A DNA stretch of 64,000 nt from Microbulbifer elongatus (GTDB lineage Bacteria; Pseudomonadota; Gammaproteobacteria; Pseudomonadales; Cellvibrionaceae), in contig NZ_CP088953.1 in NCBI RefSeq assembly GCF_021165935.1, forward strand, positions 744,001 through 808,000, in the 5' to 3' direction. Positions 32,424 through 41,327 of this stretch are shown here, piece by piece (positions within the stretch are counted from its first letter, which is position 1; each line of letters begins with the position of its first letter). Under the pieces are notes generated by a model. That model saw only the letters and a list, made by a program, of their open reading frames with translations. It had not been told where the DNA came from and ran no database searches. The translations under genes were made by a program, and so were the position numbers.

Positions 32424-32461
32424 AGTTTCGGTTTGCTATGCTTAAATTACGAAACGAAACT
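32424..32461. promoter_or_regulatory. Inverted repeat around the glmR promoter (candidate DeoR-type operator)
   Basis: AGTTTCGGTTT (32424-32434) and AAACGAAACT (32452-32461) form an inverted repeat differing by one extra G. A -10-like TATGCT (32437-32442) lies between them. DeoR-family proteins often bind repeated TTTCG words, so autoregulation by the following gene is plausible. Confidence 0.45.
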
Positions 32462-32483
32462 TGAGCGAGCTTGCCCAACGCGA

Positions 32484-33242
32484 ATGTCCAAGCGTAACAC
32501 CCAACAGCGCCGCCACCAGATACTCAGCCAGATCAACGAAGCCGGTGAAGCCAGCGTCGAGGAACTGGCGCGCCAGTTCGAAACCTCCGAAGTTACGATC
32601 CGAAAGGATCTGGCAGCCATGGAAGTCAGTGGCCTGCTGCTGCGCCGCCACGGCGGCGCCATCCCCCTGCCCCGGGAACTGGTAGCCGAAGATCCTCTGT
32701 CCCAGACCAAACGCGCCATCGGCCGCGCCGCCGCCGAGCTGATCCGCGACCACAACCGCATCGTCATCGACTACGGCCGCACCACCACGGGCCTGATCCC
32801 CGAGCTCAACCACAAACGCGGTCTCGTCGTCATGACCAACTCCCTGCACGTTGCCAACCAGCTGCGGGAGCTGGAAAACGAACCCACCCTGCTGATGACC
32901 GGCGGCACCTGGGACCCCCACTTCGAAGCCTTCCAGGGCCAGGTCGCCGAACAGGTCCTGCGCGGCTACGACTTCGACCAGGCCTTTATCGGCGCCGACG
33001 GCATCGACCTCGAGCGCGGCACCTGCACCTTCAACGAACAGATCGGCCTCTCCCGAGTCATGGCCGACGTCGCCCGCGAAGTGGTGGTGATGGCGGAATC
33101 GAGCAAGGTGGGACGACGCATTCCAAACGTGGAACTGAGCTGGGAAATGTTCGGCACATTAGTGACCGACAGTGGAATCGAAGACAAAGTTTGTGCGCAA
33201 CTTGAAAGCCGAGGGCTGCACGTAATCTGCGCCGATGTCTGA
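32484..33242 (+). CDS. glmR: DeoR-family transcriptional regulator, GlmR-like
   Basis: The 252-residue protein has a DeoR helix-turn-helix at its N-terminus (RRHQILSQINEAGEASVEEL, then VTIRKDLAAMEVSGLLLRRH GG) and a C-terminal sugar-phosphate sensor domain with YGRTTTGLIP, TNSLHVANQL, TGGTWD and FIGADGIDLERG. In Pseudomonas the DeoR gene between glmU and glmS (glmR) controls glmS expression. Position and family support that here. I chose the ATG giving MSKRNTQQRRHQIL; the long in-frame extension lies inside the E2 gene. A palindromic element separates it from glmS. Confidence 0.85.
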   Translation: MSKRNTQQRRHQILSQINEAGEASVEELARQFETSEVTIRKDLAAMEVSGLLLRRHGGAIPLPRELVAEDPLSQTKRAIGRAAAELIRDHNRIVIDYGRTTTGLIPELNHKRGLVVMTNSLHVANQLRELENEPTLLMTGGTWDPHFEAFQGQVAEQVLRGYDFDQAFIGADGIDLERGTCTFNEQIGLSRVMADVAREVVVMAESSKVGRRIPNVELSWEMFGTLVTDSGIEDKVCAQLESRGLHVICADV

Positions 33243-33279
33243 ATATCGGCCTGAATAGAACACTGAAATTAAATGCGAA

Positions 33280-33406
33280 GGTGGCGATACCGGGTAAGGG
33301 TTTGCGAGACCTTCTAAAACAGGGATGTTTTAGAAGAGCCCCCATGGATGGGTTGAGGGGGGACGCCTAGTCCGTGTCTCACAAAGGCCCACCCGGTAGC
33401 GCCACC
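33280..33406. repeat. Intergenic palindromic element, class II copy 2
   Basis: The outer arms GGTGGCGATACCGGGTAAGG with TTTGCGAGAC (33280-33310) and GTCTCACAAAGGCCCACCCG with GTAGCGCCACC (33376-33406) pair with a few mismatches. The inner hairpin is CTTCTAAAACA-GGGA-TGTTTTAGAAG (33311-33336), followed by AGAGCCCCCATGGATGGGTT, which holds a small hairpin CCCA-TGGA-TGGG. It lies between glmR and glmS, so it is within the glmS leader if both are co-transcribed. Confidence 0.85.
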
Positions 33407-33456
33407 GCCACAGGACAAAGATCCGAAGGCAAAAAACAAATACCGAGGTAAGAAAT

Positions 33457-35286
33457 ATGTGTGGAATCGTAGGCGCCCTAGGCCAAAGAAACGTAACCGG
33501 AATCCTATTGGAAGGCCTTCGTCGACTGGAATACCGCGGCTATGACTCCGCCGGTGTGTGCCTCGTCAACGGCGACGGCAAACTGCAACTGCGTAAAACA
33601 CAGGGCAAGGTCGCCGACCTCGAATCCGCCCTCGACGACAGTCCCACCGCCGGCCAGCTCGGCATCGCCCACACCCGTTGGGCCACCCACGGTGTACCGT
33701 CGGACAAAAACTCCCACCCGCACGCCTCCGGCAACTTCGCCCTGGTGCACAACGGCATCATCGAAAACTACCAGGAACTGCGCCAAGAACTCATCAACAA
33801 AGGCTACGAATTCCAGTCGGAAACCGATACCGAAGTCGTCGTCCACCTGATCCACGAGCTCGCCAAAGACAACCGCGACCTGCTGCAAGCCGTCTCCGCC
33901 GCCACCGAAAAACTCCACGGCGCCTATGCCCTCGGCGTCGTCTGTTCCACCGAACCCGAGCGTCTGGTATGCGCCCGCCTCGGCAGCCCCCTGGTGATCG
34001 GCGTCGGCTATGACGAAAACTTTATCGCCTCCGACCCCATGGCCCTGCAACAGGTCACCGACCGCTTTATTTTTTTAGAGGAAGGTGACATCGCCGAAGT
34101 CACCCGCGACGGTATCGCCATCTGGGATAAAACCGGTGAAGAAGTCAGCCGCCCGGTCAACAAACTCCAGGGCGGTCACGACGCCGCCGACAAGGGCCGC
34201 TACCGCCACTATATGCAGAAGGAAATTTTCGAGCAGCCCAAAGTGGTCGAAGCCACCATGGCCGGCCGCATCGGCGAACACTCGGTACTGTCCCAGGCTC
34301 TCGGCACCGCCGCCAACGAAATTCTGCCCCAGGTAAAACAGGTACAGATTGTCGCCTGTGGTACCAGCTACCACGCCGGCCTCGTCGCCCGCTACTGGAT
34401 CGAAGACTGGGCCGGGGTCCCCTGCTCGGTCGAAGTCGCCAGCGAAATCCGCTACCGCAAAACCGCCGTGCGCCCGGGCACCCTGTTCGTCACCATCTCC
34501 CAGTCCGGCGAAACCGCCGATACCCTAGCGGCACTGCGGCAGGCCAAAGAGCTTGGCTACCTCGCTTCCATGACCATCTGCAACGTGCCCAACAGCTCGC
34601 TGGTGCGCGAATCCGAACTGCACCTGATGACCGAAGCCGGCCCGGAAATCGGCGTCGCCTCCACCAAAGCCTTCACCACCCAGCTGGTCGCCCTGCAGAT
34701 ATTCTGTATCGCCCTGGCCAAAGCCAACGGCATGAGCGGCGAGCGCGAAGCGGAACTCATCGACGCCCTGCACCAGCTGCCCAAACTGATGGAAAAATTC
34801 ACCAGCCTCGACGCCCTGGTAAAAGCCACCAGTGAAGCCTTCGCAGAAAAAAATCACGCACTCTTTTTAGGCCGCGGCGTCGAATATCCAATCGCTCTGG
34901 AAGGCGCGCTCAAACTGAAAGAGATTTCCTACATCCACGCCGAAGCCTATCCCGCCGGCGAACTCAAACACGGCCCCCTGGCCCTGGTGGATGCGGATAT
35001 GCCGGTGATCGTCGTTGCACCGAACGATGAGCTACTGGAAAAACTGAAATCCAACCTGCAAGAAGTACGCGCACGGGGTGGCGAACTGTTTGTATTTGCC
35101 AGCCCGCAATCGGGTTTTAACAGCGAGCCAGGCGTAACCGTAGTGGAAGTCCCGGAAGCGCCGGAAAGCCTGTCTCCTATTTTATATACGGTTCCACTGC
35201 AATTATTGAGTTACCACGTGGCCTTGCTGAAAGGTACCGACGTGGATCAGCCGCGCAACCTGGCGAAATCGGTTACGGTGGAATAA
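33457..35286 (+). CDS. glmS: Glutamine-fructose-6-phosphate aminotransferase
   Basis: GlmS makes glucosamine-6-phosphate, the first step to UDP-GlcNAc. The 609-residue product has the N-terminal class II glutamine amidotransferase domain with the nucleophile Cys2 ([20 protein letters not shown]) and HTRWATHG. Two SIS domains follow, with [16 protein letters not shown] and [13 protein letters not shown]. The C-terminal LAKSVTVE is the conserved tail that closes the active site. Length matches E. coli (609). No ribozyme-like leader is recognised, as expected for gammaproteobacteria. A terminator follows. Confidence 0.98.
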   Translation: MCGIVGALGQRNVTGILLEGLRRLEYRGYDSAGVCLVNGDGKLQLRKTQGKVADLESALDDSPTAGQLGIAHTRWATHGVPSDKNSHPHASGNFALVHNGIIENYQELRQELINKGYEFQSETDTEVVVHLIHELAKDNRDLLQAVSAATEKLHGAYALGVVCSTEPERLVCARLGSPLVIGVGYDENFIASDPMALQQVTDRFIFLEEGDIAEVTRDGIAIWDKTGEEVSRPVNKLQGGHDAADKGRYRHYMQKEIFEQPKVVEATMAGRIGEHSVLSQALGTAANEILPQVKQVQIVACGTSYHAGLVARYWIEDWAGVPCSVEVASEIRYRKTAVRPGTLFVTISQSGETADTLAALRQAKELGYLASMTICNVPNSSLVRESELHLMTEAGPEIGVASTKAFTTQLVALQIFCIALAKANGMSGEREAELIDALHQLPKLMEKFTSLDALVKATSEAFAEKNHALFLGRGVEYPIALEGALKLKEISYIHAEAYPAGELKHGPLALVDADMPVIVVAPNDELLEKLKSNLQEVRARGGELFVFASPQSGFNSEPGVTVVEVPEAPESLSPILYTVPLQLLSYHVALLKGTDVDQPRNLAKSVTVE

Positions 35287-35308
35287 TTCAAAAATTTATT
35301 TCGTAAAC

Positions 35309-35340
35309 CATGGGCCGCTATTGCGGCCCATGTTCGTTTT
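35309..35340 (+). terminator. Rho-independent terminator after glmS
   Basis: CATGGGCCGC-TATT-GCGGCCCATG (35309-35332) followed by TTCGTTTT. A ten-base GC-rich stem. Confidence 0.8.
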
Positions 35341-35706
35341 ACCATTAACGAAATAGAAAATCTGAAACAACCGTTCCAAATACAATTCTCTTATTCTTCC
35401 CTAACAAATAAATAGAAATCACACCTATCTGATTCTTCCAAAAATCAATCATCAATAATAAGTACACTGGTGCTAATTAGGTGTAATCATGTGTAATTTT
35501 TCCCTTAAAAATAAGGGAAAAATATACAAAGAATAAATTCGCGCCAATTATTTAGATGATGTTCAATAAATCCAAGTGTTCAACTTTTTTCGAACAGACT
35601 TTATTTGTTAAGGTCGGCAGCCTTTTCTACCGTGCTTACTTCTGCGGTATTCAAAATTAGAACTGATCGGGCCGGAAGCCCAATAGTTTGCAACATGGAG
35701 AGTGTG
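35341..35706. other. AT-rich intergenic region with a 12-base palindrome
   Basis: A 366-base, clearly AT-rich stretch between the glmS terminator and the GLUG/TSP3-like gene. It holds a perfect stem ATTTTTCCCTTA-AAAA-TAAGGGAAAAAT at 35496-35523, which could be a terminator on either strand or a protein-binding site. No gene seen. The change of base composition marks the border between the core region and accessory genes. Confidence 0.6.
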
Positions 35707-38700
35707 ATGCCTCGCGCTATTTCCCTATTTTTTTCGCTAATTCTTTCCCTGCTGATTTCCGCTCAGCAAGCCTGGTCCGCTGACGGCCGTTCAGATTATG
35801 ACCTCGACGACGACGGCCTGATCGAAATCAACGACTGGGCCGACCTGGATGAAGTTCGCAATAACCTGGATGGCACGTCGCTCTATGGCAGCAGTGAGGG
35901 TTGTCCTGCAGAGGGTTGTGTTGGTTTCGAGCTCACCACGGATCTGGATTTTGATACCAATGGGGATGGGGTACTGAATGTTGAAGATACATTCTGGAAT
36001 AGCGGTGCCGGTTGGCAACCGATAGGTAGCTCCAGAGATGACGCTTTCAGCGGTATTTTTCACGGTAACGGTTATCTGATTCGTAACTTGATGATCGCTA
36101 GACCAACCTCGGATTCGCAGGGTTTGTTCGGCATTATTATAAATGCCACGGTAAAAGAACTCGGCCTATCTGGACCACTTATGCGTGTGCAGGCGCGGAA
36201 CGTGGTGGGAGGATTGGTCGGTTATGCGCAGGGAGGTCAGATCACCGCAACCTTTGTCAGTGGTTACGTTCATGGTACGGGAGGTGGTGTTGGTGGCTTA
36301 GTTGGCTCTACTACCGGAACCGATATTGTCGCCAGCTATGTCACAGGATTCGTAAGAGGAGATGGAGATAACGACATAGCCGGATTACTCGGGTATCGCT
36401 TGGGCGCGAATGTGATAGCCAGTATGTCTACCGCCTATGTTCAAAGCCGCGTAGTCGGAGGTTTGGTGGGGTATAGCTGGTCAGGCGACCACACCGAAAC
36501 CTCTGTGAGCTATTGGGCTACTGATGCGTCTGGGCAAAATATCAGCTATGGAGGCACTCCAGCAACGCTTGCGGAGCTCCAGTGTCCTACCAGCGCGGAT
36601 AATACAAACTGCTCAGCGAAGGTTCTGTACGAAACCTGGAGTAGTTTTACTGACGAGCAGGGTAACGGTTATTGGGATTTCGGTACCAACACAGAGCTTC
36701 CTGGACTGCGTATGGGAGGTCGTGTTTATCGGGATGCCGACGGAGATGGCAGCGAAGCGGACTTCGACGATTTTCCTACGCAATTCGCGGCCAGTGTCGA
36801 TAGCGATGGCGACGGGTCACCGGATTTCTGGAAGTCAGGCTGTGAGGACGAATGTCGCAGCGCGAGTGGCCTAGTGCTGGATCAGTTTCCCAGCAACCCC
36901 GCTGCTGTACTGGACACCGATCTGGATGGTATGCCAGACCAGTGGAACAGCGACTGCGACAGCGCCTGTCAGTCCTCCTCCGGCCTCACCCTGGACGACG
37001 ACAACGACAATGATGGCGTTGCGAATGAAGATGATGCCTTTCCGGCGAATCAGGCTGCGTCCGTCGACCTGGATGATGACGGTTATCCGGATGCCTGGCT
37101 TGCGGGCTGCGACAGCGATTGCCAGTCCGAATCGGGTCTTGTACTGGATCCTTCCTTGAGCGATACCGACAACGACGGTGTCGAGAACGACAACGATGCG
37201 TTCATTGCCAATTCCGCCGCAGCCGTGGACGATGATGGTGATGGCTTTCCAGATGCGTGGCTGGAGAACTGCGATAGCGAGTGCCAGTCCTCCTCTGGCC
37301 TGACACTGGATGTCTCCCTTAATGACACCGACAACGATGGTGTGGTAAATGACGAGGACGCGTTTGCAACCAACGGTGCTGCATCCGTGGATGCCGATAA
37401 TGACGGTTTGCCTGACGCCTGGCATGAGGATTGCGACAGCGACTGCCAGTCTGGGTCAGGGCTGACACTGGATGAATCGCTGAACGATACCGACAACGAT
37501 GGCCTGGTGAACAGCGAGGATCCTTATCCGTCCGACCCGACACGCACTGAGGACGAGGACGCTCCAGAAATCCTCCAGGTACCCGCGGCTATCAGCGTAG
37601 CGGCCACTGGCGAAAGCACTCTGGTCACCCTGAACGTGAACGAAGCTCAGGCCATCGATAATTTCGACGATGAGCTGGACTATCAGGTAGAGCTGAGTGG
37701 TGAACTACTTGCGATCAATGCCGATCAGCAGGTGTCTTTGCCAAGCGGTGCCCTCAGCCTGGATTGGTTTGCGGTCGACGACGCGGGGAATCGCTCTGAG
37801 CCCCTGTCACAAGCGGTCAACGTATACCCGCAGGTGCGCTTTACTCAGGACGAATCCATTACCGGTGAAGACCGGGATGCGCTGCTAGCAGTGGAGCTGT
37901 CGGGCCCCTCCCCCGCCTATCCGATATCCATTCTGGCCACCTGGGTGGAGTCGGAAAGCACCGCGACTACCGACGACATGGTTACCGAAGGTGAAAGTGG
38001 TGTAGACCCGAGTGAATTACTTGTCACTATCGACTCCGTGGATGCCCTGGAAAACGCTGCTGTGCGAATCCCAGTGGTAGGCGACGGTCTGCAAGAAGCA
38101 GACGAGGTACTCTCTTTCGCGCTGGTCTCGGCAATCGCAGGTAGCGCCGATGTATTTGCCATGCCAATTGACGACTCGCGCAGCAGTCACCGCATGACGG
38201 TGACGGACAATAATGTGGCACCCACAGTGCAGATAACAGGATCCCAGGCAGGAGAGAACGGTACGATATTTATTAACGACGCCGGAGAGATCACGCTGAC
38301 CGCGGTTGTTGAAGATGTAAACGGCGGCGATAGCCACAGCTATCAGTGGTATACCGAGGAGCTGCCGGTAACACCCGGCGACCAGGCTTCCTTCTCCTTC
38401 GATCCGTTGTCGATGGCTCTCGGTGAGTACAGCGCACGCGTTGTGGTGACCGATGACGGCAATCCGATGCTGTCTTCGGAAGAAGAGACCTTCACCTTTA
38501 CCTTGCAGGAAGCCGCGGCTCCCGACGATGGAGGAACTGATGACGGTGGTTCGGACAATGGCGACCAAGGTGACGGCGATACCGACAATGGTGGAGATGA
38601 CGATTCTTCTGACGACATCAACACCGGCGGCGGTGATCAGACCCCGGTAGATAATGGTGGTAGCAGTGGAGGATCCAGCGGTGGTAGTACCGGCCTCTGG

Positions 38701-38754
38701 CTGCTCTGCCTGCTGGCGCTCGGCGGTCTGTGGCGCCGAAGATTGGCTTGCTGA
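35707..38754 (+). CDS. Large secreted GLUG / TSP3-like calcium-repeat protein with GlyGly-CTERM-type sorting tail
   Basis: The product has 1015 residues. A signal peptide (ISLFFSLILSLLISAQQAWS) is followed by a dockerin-like DYDLDDDGLIEINDWADLDE and a GLUG-like region (about 130-300) with repeated GGLVGYAQGG, VGGLVGSTTG and GGLVGYSWSG. Next come five or so calcium-binding repeats of about 45 residues (about 345-610): DTDNDGV, then DGDGFPDAW, then CDSECQSSSGLTLD, each with a paired-Cys loop. The C-terminal half has Ig/Calx-beta-like segments and an Asp/Gly-rich stretch. The end SSGGSTGLWLLCLLALGGLWRRRL (Gly-Gly, hydrophobic, Arg cluster) resembles GlyGly-CTERM, cut by rhombosortase. It is likely cell-surface or secreted and function is unknown. 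It converges on the PL7 alginate lyase genes. Confidence 0.82.
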   Translation: MPRAISLFFSLILSLLISAQQAWSADGRSDYDLDDDGLIEINDWADLDEVRNNLDGTSLYGSSEGCPAEGCVGFELTTDLDFDTNGDGVLNVEDTFWNSGAGWQPIGSSRDDAFSGIFHGNGYLIRNLMIARPTSDSQGLFGIIINATVKELGLSGPLMRVQARNVVGGLVGYAQGGQITATFVSGYVHGTGGGVGGLVGSTTGTDIVASYVTGFVRGDGDNDIAGLLGYRLGANVIASMSTAYVQSRVVGGLVGYSWSGDHTETSVSYWATDASGQNISYGGTPATLAELQCPTSADNTNCSAKVLYETWSSFTDEQGNGYWDFGTNTELPGLRMGGRVYRDADGDGSEADFDDFPTQFAASVDSDGDGSPDFWKSGCEDECRSASGLVLDQFPSNPAAVLDTDLDGMPDQWNSDCDSACQSSSGLTLDDDNDNDGVANEDDAFPANQAASVDLDDDGYPDAWLAGCDSDCQSESGLVLDPSLSDTDNDGVENDNDAFIANSAAAVDDDGDGFPDAWLENCDSECQSSSGLTLDVSLNDTDNDGVVNDEDAFATNGAASVDADNDGLPDAWHEDCDSDCQSGSGLTLDESLNDTDNDGLVNSEDPYPSDPTRTEDEDAPEILQVPAAISVAATGESTLVTLNVNEAQAIDNFDDELDYQVELSGELLAINADQQVSLPSGALSLDWFAVDDAGNRSEPLSQAVNVYPQVRFTQDESITGEDRDALLAVELSGPSPAYPISILATWVESESTATTDDMVTEGESGVDPSELLVTIDSVDALENAAVRIPVVGDGLQEADEVLSFALVSAIAGSADVFAMPIDDSRSSHRMTVTDNNVAPTVQITGSQAGENGTIFINDAGEITLTAVVEDVNGGDSHSYQWYTEELPVTPGDQASFSFDPLSMALGEYSARVVVTDDGNPMLSSEEETFTFTLQEAAAPDDGGTDDGGSDNGDQGDGDTDNGGDDDSSDDINTGGGDQTPVDNGGSSGGSSGGSTGLWLLCLLALGGLWRRRLAC

Positions 38755-38771
38755 TCGAGAGCTCGTTAACC

Positions 38772-38804
38772 AAAAAAGCCGGTGGTCATCCCACCGGCTT
38801 TTTT
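38772..38804. terminator. Bidirectional terminator between convergent genes
   Basis: AAAAAAGCCGGTGG-TCATC-CCACCGGCTTTTTT: a strong stem with A-run and T-run on both sides, serving the plus-strand surface protein and the minus-strand PL7 gene. Confidence 0.92.
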
Positions 38805-38826
38805 GTTGTCGCAGGAAAAGTAACGG

Positions 38827-39930
38827 TTACTTCAATACCAGTGCGGAAAAGCTGGCCTGGGCATAGTGGCCCTGTGCTTTATCCAGTTCCCAGTTGCCCG
38901 TACCACCGCAGCCGGCATACCACATACCATCCTGGTTTTTGGTACTGCACTGATTGTAGGCCCCCGCTTTAAAATAGAACCAGTCACCCTGGTAACCACG
39001 GGGGTTATCCAGTGGATCGACTTCGCCATAGGGATTGACGTTATCTGCCAGGTTTACCGAGTACTCGACCCGTGGTTTGTTCGGGGACTTGAAGGTCAGA
39101 TGCATCATGTCACCATCTACATCGATGGTGTAACTGAACTCCTCATTCAGTTTGATACCGTTTTCACCGGGGTCTTGCGCAGATTCCCAGGTGTTCCCCC
39201 ACACCGGATAGGCTATATCGGTACGGTTCGGATCATCTTTTTCCAGGTTGCGCTCGTAGGTCCAGAAAACGGATCCGTGCTCGTGGTGCGGCCACTTTTT
39301 AAAGTAGATTTTCAGCGGCTCATTGCCATAGCCAAAACCACTTTTTAAACGACTTTCATCTTTGCCCGAGTGCATCTGGCCAACTACCACGGAGTACGCA
39401 GGTGCTCTGTCGGGGTTCTTGGCTTCAACCGCGACGTGATTGACTCTCAGCGTTGCCGACATCCAGCTGCCAACTGCTCCGTAGCGTCTCGCCCTGGGGT
39501 GCGAAGCCAGTGCAAAATTGTTCCCGGGGGAGCGTGTATCGGAGTTGACAGGGTCGATCATCTGTCGCAGTTCGCTGCGGGTGTTGGAAGAGATGATGGA
39601 GGTTACGGCTTTATTGGGCGCGGCAAATACTACTTCGCCTATTTCGTTGGTATAGAAAAAGCGCGGGTCGTACAGGCGTGAAACCTGTGGCGGTTCCACT
39701 TCATCGATTTTGCCATCGCGATTACTGTCGGTGGGCAAGGTGATTTTCCAATGGCTTAAGTCCATCAGAGCGCCCGGTACAATTACGGGTGCTCGATCCA
39801 CATTGGCGACTTGCTCGGACTGTGCCTCCGCGCCACTCTGGCACGCCGATAGTGCCAGGCAGGTACCAGCCAGCGCGGTACTGCGGGCGATAAAATCGAG
39901 AGTTTTCATCGAAGTCAGGTTTTTATTCAT
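38827..39930 (-). CDS. Alginate lyase, polysaccharide lyase family 7, lipoprotein (downstream copy)
   Basis: The product cuts alginate by beta-elimination. The 367-residue protein has a lipoprotein signal ending in LALSAC (lipidated Cys near residue 30). The three PL7 blocks are present: NTRSELRQM (substrate-binding Arg/Glu), VVVGQMHSGKDE (catalytic His; QMH instead of the common QIH/QVH) and WFYFKAGAYNQCS (catalytic Tyr). YERNLEKDDPNRTDIAYPVW and a short linker suggest PL7 subfamily 5, often exolytic. I chose the ATG at 39930 with an AGGAG site eight bases upstream. It lies 32 bases after a paralogue of identical length, so the pair is a tandem duplication. It is probably anchored to the outer membrane. 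Confidence 0.93.
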   Translation of the reverse strand: MNKNLTSMKTLDFIARSTALAGTCLALSACQSGAEAQSEQVANVDRAPVIVPGALMDLSHWKITLPTDSNRDGKIDEVEPPQVSRLYDPRFFYTNEIGEVVFAAPNKAVTSIISSNTRSELRQMIDPVNSDTRSPGNNFALASHPRARRYGAVGSWMSATLRVNHVAVEAKNPDRAPAYSVVVGQMHSGKDESRLKSGFGYGNEPLKIYFKKWPHHEHGSVFWTYERNLEKDDPNRTDIAYPVWGNTWESAQDPGENGIKLNEEFSYTIDVDGDMMHLTFKSPNKPRVEYSVNLADNVNPYGEVDPLDNPRGYQGDWFYFKAGAYNQCSTKNQDGMWYAGCGGTGNWELDKAQGHYAQASFSALVLK

Positions 39931-39962
39931 TATTTCACTCCTGCAATGCATCAACCATCGCG

Positions 39963-41066
39963 TTACTTCAAATCAATCGAAGAAAAACTTACCCGTACGT
40001 AGTTGCCATCCCGGTAGTCCTCTGCCCAGACCCCTGAACCGGCACAACCGGCATACCACATGCCCGGCTGATCTTTACTGCTGCACTGGTTGTAGGCGCC
40101 GGCCTTGAAGTAAAACCAGTCGCCGGCGTAACCAGCCGGGTTGTCGAGGCTATCGGCATTTCCGTACGCATCGGTGTTGTTGGAGAGATCTATTGAGTAT
40201 TCCACCCGCGGCTTGTCCGGTGCCGTAAACGTCAGCTGCATAACGTTACCGACAACGTCGACGGAGTAGCTGAACGATTCATTCAGCTTGATACCTTTCT
40301 GCCCCGGATTCTCCAAGGATTCCCAGGTATTGCCCCATACCGGGTATGCGATGTCGGTACGGTTGGGGTCATCCTTTGCCAGGTTGCGTTCGTAGGTCCA
40401 GAAGACCGAGCCGTATTCGTGTTCGGGAAATTTCTTGTAGTAGATCTTCAACGGTTCGTTGCCGTAACCAAAACCGTTTTTTAACAGGCTTTCATCCTTG
40501 CCCGCATGAATCTGACCAACCACGACGGAAAAAGCAGGCTTTTTATCGGGGTGCGTCGCGGTTACCGCCACATGGTTGACCGCGAGGGTGGCAGAAAGGC
40601 GCCCGCCAATTGAGCCAAAGCGCTCCGCCTGAGGGTGTGCGGCCAGCGCAAAGTTGTTGCTGGGCGCTTTGGTTTTTCCGCCCTGCGGGTCTACCATCTG
40701 TCGCAGCTCGCTGCGGGTGTTGGTGGAGTTGGCGGTGGTGATGGCCTTGTTGGGGGCGGTGAACACTACTTCGCCTTTGTCGTTTCCGTAAAAGAAGCGC
40801 GGTTCATACAGGCGTAAAATCTGCGGTGGGCTCACTTCGTCGATCTTGCCATCGCCGTTGCTGTCGGTGGGCAGCGTGATTTTCCAGTGGCGAAGGTCGA
40901 TCAGCGAGCCTGGCACCACCGTGGTGTTGTGCATGGGGTCGCCGGTTGCCGTAGCGGAAGCCTGCGGCTCGCTCTGACAGGCGGACAGAACTACGCAGCC
41001 TGCGGCGAACGAGATGAGTTTGCGTGAAAAGGTGAGAGACGGGAAATGGTGTGGAGTTTTTAACAT
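39963..41066 (-). CDS. Alginate lyase, polysaccharide lyase family 7, lipoprotein (upstream copy)
   Basis: The 367-residue paralogue of the preceding gene aligns along its whole length. The lipobox VVLSAC follows an N-terminal hydrophobic stretch (LISFAAGCVVLSAC). Motifs are NTRSELRQM, VVVGQIHAGKDE (QIH, linked in the family to guluronate-containing substrate) and WFYFKAGAYNQCS. I chose the ATG at 41066; its ribosome-binding site is weak and a GTG just upstream is possible. It is first in the operon. An ExuR/UxuR-like palindrome lies 138 bases upstream. Differences from its twin at the QxH position and in flanking loops suggest the two have diverged in substrate preference. Confidence 0.93.
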   Translation of the reverse strand: MLKTPHHFPSLTFSRKLISFAAGCVVLSACQSEPQASATATGDPMHNTTVVPGSLIDLRHWKITLPTDSNGDGKIDEVSPPQILRLYEPRFFYGNDKGEVVFTAPNKAITTANSTNTRSELRQMVDPQGGKTKAPSNNFALAAHPQAERFGSIGGRLSATLAVNHVAVTATHPDKKPAFSVVVGQIHAGKDESLLKNGFGYGNEPLKIYYKKFPEHEYGSVFWTYERNLAKDDPNRTDIAYPVWGNTWESLENPGQKGIKLNESFSYSVDVVGNVMQLTFTAPDKPRVEYSIDLSNNTDAYGNADSLDNPAGYAGDWFYFKAGAYNQCSSKDQPGMWYAGCAGSGVWAEDYRDGNYVRVSFSSIDLK

Positions 41067-41203
41067 TACATCGACCGATATCAGACTACAGGTATACAAC
41101 AGATGATGCGCTCGGTAGGTACGGGCGCCTGGGTAGAAAATCTGAGGCACAGATTTTTGCATCTTCACCGCGTGAAAACCGTAATTTTCCAGATTTTCTG
41201 CGG

Positions 41204-41221
41204 AAATTGGTTAACCAGTTT
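41204..41221. promoter_or_regulatory. Candidate uronate-regulator operator (ExuR/UxuR-like)
   Basis: AAATTGGTTAACCAGTTT matches 15 of 18 positions of AAATTGGTATACCAATTT, the ExuR/UxuR (GntR, FadR subfamily) palindrome as I recall it. It lies 138 bases upstream of the first PL7 gene. A second 15-of-18 site lies upstream of the PL6 gene at 52104-52121. Confidence 0.5.
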
Positions 41222-41327
41222 CCACCCCGATCCGCTGGCAGGCGCCGCGGATATGCGCGGCAATGTACGTCTCTGAAGGGGTCGAGTGGGTGTCTGAGGC
41301 TAGACAGCATTCCGCTGGCGACTACTT

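Noticed and set aside
33243..33456. glmS ribozyme in the glmS leader
   Set aside because: The stem-loop there belongs to the class II repeat family seen elsewhere, and the ribozyme core is not recognisable; it is also known mainly from Gram-positive bacteria.
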